From Cysteiniphilum marinum (GTDB taxonomy: Bacteria > Pseudomonadota > Gammaproteobacteria > Francisellales > Francisellaceae), in the NCBI RefSeq assembly GCF_014857925.1, contig NZ_JACYVZ010000001.1:1-64000 (forward strand): DNA of 64,000 nucleotides. Direction: 5' to 3'. Shown in pieces: positions 25,100 to 35,400 of the stretch. The notes under the pieces were generated by a model, which did not search any database, was not told the DNA's origin, and was given only the letters and a program-made list of their open reading frames with translations. Within the stretch, counting starts at the first letter, position 1; each line of letters opens with the position of its first letter. A program made the position numbers and the translations under genes.

Positions 25100-26611
25100 A
25101 TGTGCGGTGTTGTTGGGATTATTGGGCATGAGCCTGCAAATCAAAAGTTGTTTGATGCGTTGACGATGTTGCAGCATCGTGGGCAAGATGCCGCAGGTAT
25201 TTTGACCTGTGATGGTTATCATATGTCGTTACGCAAAGATAAAGGGCTTGTCGTTGAAGCGATTCGTACACGTCACATGGAGCGCTTGCAAGGCAATTTA
25301 GGTATTGGTCATGTGCGCTATCCAACCGCAGGATCAGATAGTGTTTTTGAGTCACAACCTTTTTATGTCAACTCACCTTATGGCATTGCCTTGGCACATA
25401 ATGGGAACTTAATTAATACCACGCAAATTCGCAAAGAGTTGTTGGAGCATGACTTTCGTCATATTAATACGAGTTCAGATTCGGAGCTTTTACTTAATGT
25501 ATTGGCCTCAGAATTACACAAAGCAGAAGTTTCATTAACAAACTTTTCAACCGATATCTTTTTTAATGCATTAACCAAGCTTTATCAACGTTGTATTGGT
25601 GGCTATGCCGTTGTTGGTGTGATCGCGGGCGCTGGTTTATTTGCCTTTCGTGATCCGCATGGCATTCGTCCTTTGGTGTTGGGTGTAAAGGAAGTCGATG
25701 GCAAAAAAGAATATATGGTTGCCTCTGAAACCGTTGCATTAGACTGTGATGGTTATGAGGTGATTGGTGACTTAGGTGCCGGTGAGGCGATCTTTATCTC
25801 TCTTGATGGTGAGCTTACGCGCAAAGTATGCGCCCCGAACGCTAGCTTATCACCGTGCATTTTTGAATATGTTTATTTAGCGCGACCTGATTCTGTGATT
25901 GATGGGGCGTCTGTTTACAGTGCGCGCTTAGAGATGGGACGCATTGCCGGCAAAAACATCTTAGCTGAATTGCCAGAGCATGATATTGATGTAGTGATTC
26001 CTGTGCCTGACTCAGGGCGCCATGCTGCATTGCCATTGTCACGCGTTTTAGATGTGCCATATCGTGAAGGTTTTGTCAAAAATCGCTATGTTGGACGCAC
26101 ATTTATCATGCCAGATCAAGCAGCGCGCCAGAAATCTATTCGCAAGAAGCTCAATACCATTGATCATGAGTTTAAAGGTAAGCATGTGTTGTTGGTTGAT
26201 GACTCTATTGTGCGTGGTAATACATCAAAATTGATTGTTGAGATGGCAAGAAAAGCGGGTGCACGTAAAGTCTCAATCGTATCAACGGCACCTGTGGTCA
26301 AATACCCTAATGTTTATGGTATCGATATGCCAACGCATGATGAGCTTATTGGTCACAATCGTAGTATTGATGAAATTCGTCAGTGGATTGGCGTGGATCA
26401 TTTATTTTATCTAACAACCGATGATTTAGTTGCCGCTGTACGTAAACAGGCGCCACACTTGCAGTATTTTGATACCTCAGTGTTTGATGGCAAATATGTT
26501 ACCGGTGGAATTGATGAGCATTATTTTGAAGCATTACTCAATCATCGTAAACAACAAGTAGAAAATACGTCATCAAAATTAGGTGCTGTTGATATGCATA
26601 ATCAAGAATAA
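25100..26611 (+). CDS. purF: Amidophosphoribosyltransferase
   Basis: First committed step of purine synthesis: glutamine + PRPP to phosphoribosylamine. The start MCGVVGIIG at 25100 leaves Cys2 as N-terminal nucleophile of the class II glutaminase domain after Met removal; a start at 25091 would block this. The PRPP motif VLLVDDSIVRGNTS is near residue 365. At 503 residues the length matches E. coli-type enzymes, which lack the iron-sulphur cysteines of the Bacillus type. It is not next to cvpA, unlike in E. coli. Confidence 0.97.
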   Translation: MCGVVGIIGHEPANQKLFDALTMLQHRGQDAAGILTCDGYHMSLRKDKGLVVEAIRTRHMERLQGNLGIGHVRYPTAGSDSVFESQPFYVNSPYGIALAHNGNLINTTQIRKELLEHDFRHINTSSDSELLLNVLASELHKAEVSLTNFSTDIFFNALTKLYQRCIGGYAVVGVIAGAGLFAFRDPHGIRPLVLGVKEVDGKKEYMVASETVALDCDGYEVIGDLGAGEAIFISLDGELTRKVCAPNASLSPCIFEYVYLARPDSVIDGASVYSARLEMGRIAGKNILAELPEHDIDVVIPVPDSGRHAALPLSRVLDVPYREGFVKNRYVGRTFIMPDQAARQKSIRKKLNTIDHEFKGKHVLLVDDSIVRGNTSKLIVEMARKAGARKVSIVSTAPVVKYPNVYGIDMPTHDELIGHNRSIDEIRQWIGVDHLFYLTTDDLVAAVRKQAPHLQYFDTSVFDGKYVTGGIDEHYFEALLNHRKQQVENTSSKLGAVDMHNQE

Positions 26612-26641
26612 CATGAGATTATGACTAACAATTAAGTTGCC

Positions 26642-26664
26642 ATATTCGGGCTTGACCCGAATAT
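26642..26664. repeat. CGGGCTTGACCCG inverted repeat
   Basis: Arms ATATTCGGG (26642-26650) and CCCGAATAT (26656-26664) around CTTGA. This motif type is widely dispersed in proteobacterial genomes. It may act as the purF terminator region. Confidence 0.6.
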
Positions 26665-26710
26665 CCATTGTTACCAATAAGCTATTGCTTAGGCACTTAA
26701 TATGAGTGGT

Positions 26711-26732
26711 CCCCTGAGCGTAAGTCGAAGGG
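26711..26732. repeat. CTGAGC/GTCGAAG palindrome
   Basis: A 22-bp copy beginning CCCCTGAGCG and ending AGTCGAAGGG, between purF and miaE. Confidence 0.7.
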
Positions 26733-26776
26733 ATTAAGCCTGAAATTAAAACAGAATGATAGTGTAAGTTTTTAGA

Positions 26777-27382
26777 ATGAATTATTTTAATCAAGCAACA
26801 ATTGATACGTTTTTGCCATGCAAAACCCCCAAAGCGTGGATAGATAAAGCGCTTAAATCGATTGATATCCTACTGTTAGATCATGCGCATTGTGAGAAAA
26901 AGGCAGCATCTGCTGCTATTAGCTTTATGTATCGCAAGTCAACTGAGTATCCAGAGCTTTTGCTTAGAATGTCAAAGATTGCTCGCGAGGAGTTAGTGCA
27001 CTTTGAACAGGTACTAAGCATTCTCAAAAAGCGCGATATTGAATATCGTCTATTGTCAGAGTCGCGCTATGTCAAAGAGCTAAAAAAGCATGTGCGCACG
27101 TCAGAGGAAGGACGTCTTGTTGACACACTTATTATTGGTGCTTTTATCGAAGCACGATCGTGTGAGCGCTTTGGTGCTATCGCGCCTTTTTTAGATGAGG
27201 AGCTAGAGAAATTTTATTTGGGATTATTAGCATCAGAGCAGCGTCATTTCACTATTTATCTTAAATTTGCACAACAATTTGCCACCGATGATATCAAGCA
27301 CCATATTAAGCGCTTTGCTGCAGTAGAAAAGCAGCTGATAGAGTCACCTGATACTGAGTTTCGTTTCCATAGTGGGATTTAA
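26777..27382 (+). CDS. miaE: tRNA 2-methylthio-N6-isopentenyladenosine hydroxylase
   Basis: Non-haem diiron monooxygenase that hydroxylates the ms2i6A37 base of tRNAs reading codons beginning with U. The 201 residues show the ferritin-like diiron ligands: a first Glu in HCEKKAASAA, EELVHFEQ, a central IEARSCERF and the final SEQRHFTIY. MiaE is found mainly in gammaproteobacteria and needs MiaA/MiaB products made elsewhere. No clear ribosome binding site precedes the ATG. Confidence 0.92.
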   Translation: MNYFNQATIDTFLPCKTPKAWIDKALKSIDILLLDHAHCEKKAASAAISFMYRKSTEYPELLLRMSKIAREELVHFEQVLSILKKRDIEYRLLSESRYVKELKKHVRTSEEGRLVDTLIIGAFIEARSCERFGAIAPFLDEELEKFYLGLLASEQRHFTIYLKFAQQFATDDIKHHIKRFAAVEKQLIESPDTEFRFHSGI

Positions 27383-27516
27383 GATCCACGTTTTTTTCGG
27401 CTAAAGTTGCTTTCTTGAATATTGTATTTTCGTCAGTTCCTATCTATCATTATCAAGATTAAGAGAGAAAACAAAAAGTAAGTTTGTATTCAAGCTTATG
27501 GGATATCTTTTCGTTG

Positions 27517-27573
27517 TATACCCATCGTAATCATTTTGCGGTGTTTTTTGCAAAGTGGTTTGTGACGGGTATA
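27517..27573. repeat. TATACCC/GGGTATA palindrome, 57-bp copy
   Basis: Starts TATACCCATCGTAATCATTT and ends GTGACGGGTATA; the arms are imperfect reverse complements. It lies 38 bases upstream of the small gene at 27612 and resembles 48446-48520. Confidence 0.7.
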
Positions 27574-27611
27574 AATACGATATTGATATCTTATGTATGG
27601 AGGAGACAATC

Positions 27612-27812
27612 ATGCAGATAAATGATAAGACCAAGCGATGGTTGTTTGATATGTATAATAAACAAAGTATTGTGACGGTTAAATCACATAATATTCGTTA
27701 TGTTGGGGTGCTTAAACATATCTCAGCCGAGCATGTCATGATCGATATGCCTTTTGGTGTTAAGAAAATAAGTTTTACCGAAGTGGATAAAATCATTGAA
27801 CATAAACATTAA
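27612..27812 (+). CDS. Small protein, possible Sm/SH3-like fold
   Basis: A 66-residue protein with a strong GGAGGAG about 8 bases upstream of the ATG at 27612, which argues that it is real. The chain reads as one helix (KTKRWLFDMYNKQ) followed by short strands (IVTVKSHNIRYVGVLKHI, HVMIDMPFGVKKISFTEVDKI), the order of an Sm-like or YolD-like barrel. Family assignment is only a fold guess. A terminator follows at 27922. Confidence 0.6.
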   Translation: MQINDKTKRWLFDMYNKQSIVTVKSHNIRYVGVLKHISAEHVMIDMPFGVKKISFTEVDKIIEHKH

Positions 27813-27921
27813 TTTAGAATATGATCTGTTAGTAATCCTAAGAATAGTTGAGTTGCCAATGTAGTCTTTAATGCGTTAATTTTTTCATAAAGTTTTTACA
27901 TTTATCAGTAAAACAGGTAGG

Positions 27922-27953
27922 CTTTGCTCTTTTACAAGAGCAAAGTATTTTTG
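27922..27953 (+). terminator. Rho-independent terminator before prfC
   Basis: Arms CTTTGCTCTT (27922-27931) and AAGAGCAAAG (27936-27945) form a perfect 10-bp stem with a 4-base loop, followed by TATTTTTG. It ends 34 bases before the prfC ATG, so it terminates the small gene upstream or attenuates prfC. Confidence 0.75.
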
Positions 27954-27986
27954 AATTTAATTTTTTGAATTTTTTGAGGAAAAATA

Positions 27987-29567
27987 ATGTCTGAATTTCT
28001 ACAGGCGCTGAATAAGCGACGCACATTTGCGATTATTTCGCATCCGGATGCCGGAAAAACTACGTTAACCGAAAAGATGTTGTTATTTGGAAATCTAATT
28101 CAATTAGCAGGTACAGTAAAGGGTAAAAAATCAGGTCGTCATGCAACATCTGATTGGATGGAGCTTGAGAAGCAACGGGGTATTTCAGTCACCACATCGG
28201 TAATGCAGTTTCCTTATAATGATTGTGTGGTCAATCTATTAGACACTCCAGGGCATGAGGACTTCTCGGAAGATACTTATCGCACTTTAACCGCAGTTGA
28301 CTCAGCTTTGATGGTTATCGATGGCGTAAAAGGGGTTGAGGCGCGTACCATTAAATTGATGGAAGTGTGTCGCTTAAGAACAACACCAATTATAACTTTC
28401 ATCAATAAATTTGATCGTGATACACGCGATCCAATGGAGTTGATGGATGAAGTTGAAGATGTCCTTAATATTCAATGCGCACCAATGACTTGGCCAATTG
28501 CCTCAGGTAAAGAGTTTAAAGGGATCTATCATCTATATAATGATGAAGTCATTTTATTTGAGACGGGACATGGTCATCATATCCATGACTATCAAGTCAT
28601 CAAAGGGCTTAATAATAGCGAACTAGATGACAAAATTGGTTATTTGGCAGATGAGCTAAGAGAAGAAGTGGAACTTGTCAAAGGGGCAAGTCACGCGTTT
28701 GATCTTGAGAAATATCGTCGCGGTGAGTTGACTCCTGTGTTTTTTGGTACGGCATTGAGTAACTTTGGTATTAAAGAGATGCTAGACACCTTTACCGAAT
28801 GTGCGCCATCACCAACACCAAGAACGACTGATATACGTGAAGTAAAGGCAAGTGAAGAGCCATTAACGGGCTTTGTCTTTAAAATCCAAGCGAATATGGA
28901 TCCACAACATCGTGATCGTATGGCGTTTTTTAGAATTTGTTCGGGCAAATATACAAAAGGCATGAAGTTGCAGCATGTGCGCATGAATAAACAAGTGCAG
29001 ATTGCTAATGCATTAACTTTTGTTGCAGGCGAGCGCGAGTCTTTAGAGGAAGCCTATCCTGGGGATATTATCGGCTTGCATAATCATGGCACGATTCAGA
29101 TTGGTGATACTTTTACTCAAGGTGAGATACTTAAATTCACGGGTATTCCTAACTTTGCACCTGAGCTTTTCCGACGTGTGCGTTTAAATGATCCATTGAA
29201 GATGAAGGCGCTTTTGAAAGGTTTAATTCAATTATCTGAGGAAGGTGCGACTCAAGTCTTTAGACCATTGAATAATAATGATCTTATTCTTGGCGCGATT
29301 GGTGTGCTACAGTTTGATGTTGTCGCCCATCGCTTGGAAAATGAATATGGTGTTAAGTGTAGTTATGAGCAGGTCAATGTTGTCGCATCTCGTTGGGTAG
29401 AGGCAAGTGACAAGAAAAAACTTGAGCAATTTAAAAATAAATATGCAGATAACTTGGCGCTAGATGGCGGTGATCACTTAACCTATTTAGCAACAACGCG
29501 TGTTAATCTACAAATGGCACAAGAGCGCAATCCAGATATTCAGTTTTTGGCTACAAGGGAACATTAA
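27987..29567 (+). CDS. prfC: Peptide chain release factor 3
   Basis: Translational GTPase that recycles RF1/RF2 from the ribosome after termination. 526 residues is the usual size. G1 is [10 protein letters not shown] near residue 18, G3 is DTPGHEDF, G4 is NKFDRD. The RF3-specific C-terminal domain follows (about 390-526). GAGGAAAA lies before the ATG. A terminator-like hairpin sits just upstream of it. Confidence 0.98.
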   Translation: MSEFLQALNKRRTFAIISHPDAGKTTLTEKMLLFGNLIQLAGTVKGKKSGRHATSDWMELEKQRGISVTTSVMQFPYNDCVVNLLDTPGHEDFSEDTYRTLTAVDSALMVIDGVKGVEARTIKLMEVCRLRTTPIITFINKFDRDTRDPMELMDEVEDVLNIQCAPMTWPIASGKEFKGIYHLYNDEVILFETGHGHHIHDYQVIKGLNNSELDDKIGYLADELREEVELVKGASHAFDLEKYRRGELTPVFFGTALSNFGIKEMLDTFTECAPSPTPRTTDIREVKASEEPLTGFVFKIQANMDPQHRDRMAFFRICSGKYTKGMKLQHVRMNKQVQIANALTFVAGERESLEEAYPGDIIGLHNHGTIQIGDTFTQGEILKFTGIPNFAPELFRRVRLNDPLKMKALLKGLIQLSEEGATQVFRPLNNNDLILGAIGVLQFDVVAHRLENEYGVKCSYEQVNVVASRWVEASDKKKLEQFKNKYADNLALDGGDHLTYLATTRVNLQMAQERNPDIQFLATREH

Positions 29568-29578
29568 AAAGAAAACAA

Positions 29579-29643
29579 TCGACGAGCCACTAGATCTATT
29601 CAAGGAGGGAGGAGGGAGGAAGTTGATACTAGCAACTCGTCGA
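29579..29643 (+). ncRNA. Hairpin presenting a GGA-rich purine loop
   Basis: Outer arms TCGACGAG (29579-29586) and CTCGTCGA (29636-29643) are perfect, and inner CTAG segments extend the stem. The loop carries a 19-base purine tract (29604-29622) with four GGA triplets in GGAGGG/GGAGG blocks. It starts 12 bases after the prfC stop and lacks a T-run. Possible roles are a decoy for a GGA-binding protein such as CsrA, a G-quadruplex, or an RNA 3' end. RNA status is inferred. Confidence 0.4.
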
Positions 29644-29687
29644 AAGAGAGCGCCACTATACTAAGCTTTTTGCATAATGGAAAGGTA

Positions 29688-29709
29688 TTTTTGTAAATAT
29701 TTACAAAAA
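29688..29709. terminator. Perfect 22-bp AT-rich palindrome between convergent genes
   Basis: TTTTTGTAAAT (29688-29698) is the exact reverse complement of 29699-29709. It lies between the ends of prfC and the Sel1 gene, so a bidirectional terminator is likely; a protein-binding site is the alternative. Confidence 0.4.
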
Positions 29710-29762
29710 ATTTACAAAATCTTCATATTCATCATAAATCATTTTATCGTGGGCTTTCTAGC

Positions 29763-30335
29763 TTAGAAAAATGGCAATGCATCTAAACTCAAATCAATGC
29801 CATTAGCACGTGCTTGGCGTAACCAATAGTTTGATTTAAAGAGATTGGTTGATACGCCAATGCCTTTCTTGTACATATATGCCAAATAAATTTGTGCTTC
29901 AGCATAGTCATTTTTAGCAGCCTTTTCAATCCAGTAGAAGCCAACAGCAGGGTTTGATTGCACGCCCAATCCTTGGAAGTACATAAGCCCAAGCTTAAAT
30001 TGTGCTTCTGCATATCCTGTGGCAGCTGAGTACTGAATGTAGTCAACTGCTTTATCGATATTGTTACCACCTGATTGGCTGATTTGTTTACTGTATTCAA
30101 CCCCTTTATCATAGGCAGCCTTTGGACTTAGTTGTGTGTAATTAATAGGCTCATCATCTGTTGAGCTTTTAACTGTTTTGGGTTTGTCATTGGTAACCTT
30201 AGATGTGTTTTCTAATTTACTACTGATAATGGCATGTGCATTATTATGGTAAAGTGCAGTCACCCCTAAAATAATCGCCAACACAATAACGATGGCACCG
30301 ATCCAAATTGAAAGATGATTTTTAATAAGCTTCAT
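29763..30335 (-). CDS. Membrane-anchored Sel1-repeat protein
   Basis: A 190-residue protein with one N-terminal membrane segment (about residues 9-31) and a periplasmic region with two to three Sel1-like (TPR-type) repeats: ATGYAEAQFKLGLMYFQGLG and NDYAEAQIYLAYMYKKGIG. Such proteins scaffold protein complexes. ATG 30335 has GGAGCGA about 8 bases upstream. It lies 30 bases downstream of folD on the same strand, so cotranscription is possible. Its partner is unknown. Confidence 0.8.
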   Translation of the reverse strand: MKLIKNHLSIWIGAIVIVLAIILGVTALYHNNAHAIISSKLENTSKVTNDKPKTVKSSTDDEPINYTQLSPKAAYDKGVEYSKQISQSGGNNIDKAVDYIQYSAATGYAEAQFKLGLMYFQGLGVQSNPAVGFYWIEKAAKNDYAEAQIYLAYMYKKGIGVSTNLFKSNYWLRQARANGIDLSLDALPFF

Positions 30336-30365
30336 GTATATTCGCTCCAAACTTCTCGCGAATCA

Positions 30366-31223
30366 TTATGCCTTGCTATGTAAATACTCACAAGCAAATA
30401 ACGTATTTTCTAGTAAAGTGGCAATGGTCATCGGCCCTACGCCACCTGGGACTGGGGTGATGAAAGCGGCATTTTCCAAGGCACTGTCAAAATCGACATC
30501 ACCGACAATGCTACCATCATCTAATCGATTGATACCAACATCAATGACCACAGCGCCTTTTTTTAGCCAAGATCCGTTGATAAAGTGCGGTTTACCAACG
30601 GCTGCAACCACAATATCAGCACGCGCTAAATGTTCAGTGAGATCATTAGTGAAACGGTGACATGTGGTGACAGTGGAGCCCGCTAATAAAAGCTCCATTA
30701 GCATGGGGCGACCAACGATATTAGAAGCACCAACGATGACAGCATGTTTGCCTTTAAAATTATCAATCACCGATTCTAATAATGTCATCACTCCTTTGGG
30801 GGTGCAAGGGCGTAACAGTGGATTGCGCTGCATCAATTTGCCAATGTTATAAGGATGAAAACCATCAACATCTTTATCAGGGCGAATGGCTTCAAGTACT
30901 TTTTCGGCATCGATGTGCCTAGGCAGTGGTAATTGCACCAATATGCCATCAATCGTTGGCTCATTGTTTAGCTGGTTAATAAGGTTTAATAACTCATCGT
31001 TACTAACGTCTTCATTAAGATCGTAGTTTAAAGATAAGAAGCCAACTTCTTCACAGGCTTTACGTTTGTTATTGACATATATTTGTGAGGCAGGGTTATT
31101 GCCAACAATAATTACTGCAAGTCCTGGAATACGTTTGTTTTGTTCTTTTAATTGATCAACTTGTGCCTTGATTTCTAGTCTGATTTCTTGCGCTTTCTTT
31201 TTGCCATCAATAATTTGTGCCAT
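30366..31223 (-). CDS. folD: Methylenetetrahydrofolate dehydrogenase / cyclohydrolase
   Basis: Bifunctional enzyme of one-carbon metabolism converting 5,10-methylene-THF to 10-formyl-THF. 285 residues is the normal length. The catalytic Tyr/Lys motif is in [17 protein letters not shown], followed by [10 protein letters not shown], the NADP site [10 protein letters not shown] and the C-terminal [19 protein letters not shown] lies 8 bases before the ATG. It supplies the folate pathway that glyA feeds. Confidence 0.98.
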   Translation of the reverse strand: MAQIIDGKKKAQEIRLEIKAQVDQLKEQNKRIPGLAVIIVGNNPASQIYVNNKRKACEEVGFLSLNYDLNEDVSNDELLNLINQLNNEPTIDGILVQLPLPRHIDAEKVLEAIRPDKDVDGFHPYNIGKLMQRNPLLRPCTPKGVMTLLESVIDNFKGKHAVIVGASNIVGRPMLMELLLAGSTVTTCHRFTNDLTEHLARADIVVAAVGKPHFINGSWLKKGAVVIDVGINRLDDGSIVGDVDFDSALENAAFITPVPGGVGPMTIATLLENTLFACEYLHSKA

Positions 31224-31399
31224 AGCATAGGTTCCTGTTTTCTGCTTTTTTACTTTTTCTATTTTTCTATAGGCTTAAGTTGGTACTACATGATAGACAA
31301 TTCACGTGTTATTTTAAACAACATTTATTAATGTTCTTGAATCGCGCCAAAAGATCGTCTAGTTTAAGCGGTAGTGCTTTATATCATTGGTATTAATGA

Positions 31400-32446
31400 A
31401 TGAAAAAACATATTATTTTCGGAATTGTGACAGCAATTTTATTGTTGATCATTATTTATTTTGTGTTTCTAGCAACCGCCAAAAAAGAGATGAGTTTTCA
31501 TGTTGAACCTACAGGCGTTATGGTAGCAGCGGTCAATGAGCGCAATATCCCACTATCAGCTAAAGGAACAGGTTTATTGATTGCGCCAAATACGGTCACA
31601 CTTAAAGCGCAAATTGCGGGAATTGTTAACAGTATTGATTTTGTTAGTGGTCAATATGTTAAAGAAGGGCAACTTCTGATGACGCTAGATGATACCAAAC
31701 AAATGGCAGATGTAAGTTCTACGTTGGCAGACTTTACAAAATCTGAGGCGCAATATAAGCGAACAGATACTTTATATAAAGAAAATAATGCGGTGTCACA
31801 AAGTGAGCTAGATAATGCCAAAGCAAGCTATATGCAGACAAAAGCACAATATGATGCCGCATTGTACCAGTTATCCAATACCAAAATTGTAGCCCCTTTT
31901 AGTGGTTATTTGACATTAACGACCTTAGCAAAAGGCAGTTATGTTTCAGCAGGAGACACCTTGGTGTCTTTAGTGGATAAGGAGAATCTGCAATTACAAT
32001 ATGCGTTACCGGAATCCTATGCCAGTAGTATTAAGCTTGGGCAAACGGTTGATTTTAAAGTTGATGCATTTCCAGGGCAGGTTTTTCATGCCAAGGTTGA
32101 TTATATCTCTCCAGATGTTTCAGATGATAATTTGACCTTTACTGTGCGTGCTGTATTTAAAAACACGGATAATCTGTTAAATCCTGGTATGAGTGTTTAT
32201 ATCTCACAAATTATCAAAGAAAAGAATACGGTATTGGCGGTGCCAGAAAGTGCATTAAGCGCGCAAAGTGGTGGTTTTATCGTTTATGTGATTGTTGATG
32301 GTAAAGCCAAAATAGTACCTGTGCAAATTGGACAAATTGACAAAGGTTATGTCAGTGTTTTAGAAGGTTTAAGTAAAGGGCAAGAAGTGATTGTCTCTGC
32401 CGAGGGTAATATTTCTGATGGTGTTGCCGTTAAGGTGGAGAAATAA
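31400..32446 (+). CDS. RND efflux periplasmic adaptor
   Basis: A 348-residue membrane fusion protein with one N-terminal membrane segment (about 5-25). It has the lipoyl half-motifs (VTLKAQIAGIVNSIDFVSGQ and IVAPFSGYLTLTTLAKGSYV) flanking a short coiled-coil hairpin, then beta-barrel and proximal domains. It links the inner-membrane pump encoded by the next gene, which begins at the next base, to an outer-membrane channel. No TolC-type gene is present, so the channel is encoded elsewhere. Substrate is unknown. Confidence 0.92.
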   Translation: MKKHIIFGIVTAILLLIIIYFVFLATAKKEMSFHVEPTGVMVAAVNERNIPLSAKGTGLLIAPNTVTLKAQIAGIVNSIDFVSGQYVKEGQLLMTLDDTKQMADVSSTLADFTKSEAQYKRTDTLYKENNAVSQSELDNAKASYMQTKAQYDAALYQLSNTKIVAPFSGYLTLTTLAKGSYVSAGDTLVSLVDKENLQLQYALPESYASSIKLGQTVDFKVDAFPGQVFHAKVDYISPDVSDDNLTFTVRAVFKNTDNLLNPGMSVYISQIIKEKNTVLAVPESALSAQSGGFIVYVIVDGKAKIVPVQIGQIDKGYVSVLEGLSKGQEVIVSAEGNISDGVAVKVEK

Positions 32447-35400
32447 ATGAAGCTGCCTGAGATTTGTATTAAACGCCCCGTACTGTCATTTGTGCTTAAT
32501 GCTATATTGGTATTATGTGGTTTATTAAGTTTTAGTTATGTTAAGTTACAATTTGAACCTACGGTGTTTAAACCCGTATTAATGATTCAAACCAATTATC
32601 CAGGGGCAAGTGCCGATGTAGTGCAAAAAGATGTTACCCAACAGCTCGTTGCCGCAATCTCAGGGACGGAGAATCTAAGTTATATCGAAGCGACATCAAT
32701 GCAAGATCAAAGTCAGATTAAACTGAACTTTGGCAATATTGATCAAGAGAAATTCATTACCGCACAATCTGAAGTGATGCGTGATATTGCTGGTGTTGAT
32801 CTACCGCAAAACGCACAAACACCGCAGATTAAGCAGCGTGGTAATGGCTCGCAAGTAATGCTTATCGGCTTTCAAGATAGCAATCGCTCAACAGAAAGCT
32901 TAACATCTTATATCAATGATACGATTACCAAACAATTAGCACAGATTCCAGGCGTCGGTGATGTGCAAGTTTATTCCGAAGGCTCCGCACTACGTATAGA
33001 GCTTGATCCCAAAGCAATGGCGATTTTGAAAATCTCAGCCATTGATGTTGTCAATAAACTAGAGCAATTGAATCGTAATGTCTCTGCGGGACAACTAATT
33101 ACTAATAACAACACTTATACGATTAATGTCGATAGTGCATTAGATAGTATTAGCAAGTTTGAAAACCTGATTATTGCTAAGCATAATGGCAAGCTGATTT
33201 ATTTAAAGCAAATTGCCAAAATATATTTGGGCAATTTATCACTTGCCAATGGCTCAATCAGTATTATTGATGGTGAGCCAGGTGTTGTGGTTAATGTCTC
33301 GCAAACCAGTGATGCGAATCCGATCGATGTCGCTAATGCCGTTGCAAAGGCCGTTGAACAAATGCAAGGTTCATTGCCACCGGGCATGAAAGCCAGTGTA
33401 CTCTTTAATGTGGCAACCTCACTGAAAGCTTCTTTATATGAAGTTATTAAGACGATTATTGAAGCCATTATCTTAGTATCATTGATTTCATTATTGTTTT
33501 TAGGACGCTTTAGAGCGGCACTGGTGCCCATCGTTACCTTGCCGGTATGTCTAATTGGCGTGTTTGTGATTATCTGGCCGCTAGGCTTTAGTATCAATAT
33601 GATGACATTACTTGCTATTGTGCTAGCCGTAGGACTTGTGGTTGATGATGCGATCGTCGTCCTTGAGAACTGCTACCGCTATATGCAAAAGGGCTATAAT
33701 GCGTTTGATGCAGCAATTTTAGGTAGTAAAGAAATTGGCTTTGCGATTATTGGCATGACCATTACATTGGTTGCCGTTTACATCCCCATTGCATTTATGA
33801 ATGATAAATCAGCCGTTTTCTTTCGTGAATTTGCCTTTACCTTGGCTGCAAGTGTTTTAATCTCAGGTTTTGTGGCATTGACTTTGTCACCTACTATGTG
33901 CGCACATACTTTGGGTAATGCAAGAGAAAATCGCTATGAGAAGTTTGTTACCAGAGTGTTTGCAAGCTGTGAAAAAGCATATAAAAAATCACTCTACTTC
34001 GTGTTGCAAGTCCGCTTTTGGGTCATTGCTATCTTTGTGATTTTGATTATTGCAGGGATTGGTTTGTTTCGCTCGATGCCTACAGCACTGCAGCCTAATG
34101 ATACCATTGGCGTGGTTGGTGTGAATATTGTCGGGCAAAGCAATGCAAGCTCAGATTTTATCATGCAAAAACTTGATGAGATTCAAAGCAAATTACCGAG
34201 CAAGGTATTTGATCATTCATTTGGCTTTGTTGATACACAAAGTGGGCAAACATCAGGTTTCTCAATGAATATTTTAAAAGAGGATCAAGTCACCAATGCC
34301 TATAAGGTAGCGCGCGAGTTAAATGGAATAATTAAAAACACTCAAGGCATACAAGGTAGCAGTTGGGTATTTCCATTATCAGGTCGTAATCAATCAGGTG
34401 ATGGCGATATTCAAATGTATCTATTGAGTATGGATGATTATCAAACACTTTATAAAAAAGCAGAAAACTTAATCAATATGCTTGGAAAGCTGCCAAGTAT
34501 ATCTTATGCAAGTATAGGTAGTGCTGCGGATAGCGGGCAATTTGATATGAATATTAACTATACCAATGCCGCTTTGTTGGATGTTGATCCGGCTAATATT
34601 CAAACCATATTAAACATCATGTTTGGCGGCTGGCAATTATCACGTGATTATGAGACCGGTGGTGAGAGCTTCCCTATTTATGTGCAGTTACCCAAAAGTG
34701 ATCTTAAGAGTTTTGGTGTTTTAAATCGTTTGTATATCAAAACTGATTCAGGTGGCTGGGTGCAGCTAGGGCGTTTAGTAAGCATCGCACCGGTGGTGAA
34801 AATTCCTTATTTAACAACTTATAACCAAATGCATGCGATGTCGATTAGTGTTAACTTGCAGCCAAATGCTTCAATGGGGCAAGTGGTCGAGCAAATCAAG
34901 GCAATTACTGAGCAGCTATTGCCTGGTACAAGTTTGGCATTTAAAGGGGATGCTAAAGATATGCTTGAAGGCAATAACAGCATGATTATTATTTTTATTG
35001 CTGGGCTTTTGTTTATATATCTGGTACTTGCTGCACTGTTTGAAAGCTTTGTTGATCCATTTATTATTTTGCTCACGGTGCCTTTATGTGTGATTGGTGC
35101 TTTGCTTGGGCTTAAACTTATCGGAGGGACGCTAAATATCTATACAGATATTGGCTTAATCACCTTAATAGGATTAGTATCTAAACATGGTGTGTTGATT
35201 GTACAATTCTCTAATGAGCTATTAGCTAAAGGTATAGCATTAAATGAAGCGGTGATCAAAGGCGCTGCAACACGTTTGCGTCCAATCTTGATGACATCAG
35301 CAACAATGATTTTAGGTGCTATTCCATTATTGCTAAGTACAGGAGTAGGCGAGCATGCCCGCCAACAAATCGGTATGGTTATTGTTGCAGGGTTATTATT

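Noticed and set aside
33199-33597. 132-codon minus-strand frame inside the RND permease gene
   Set aside because: Antisense shadow of a strongly conserved membrane domain.
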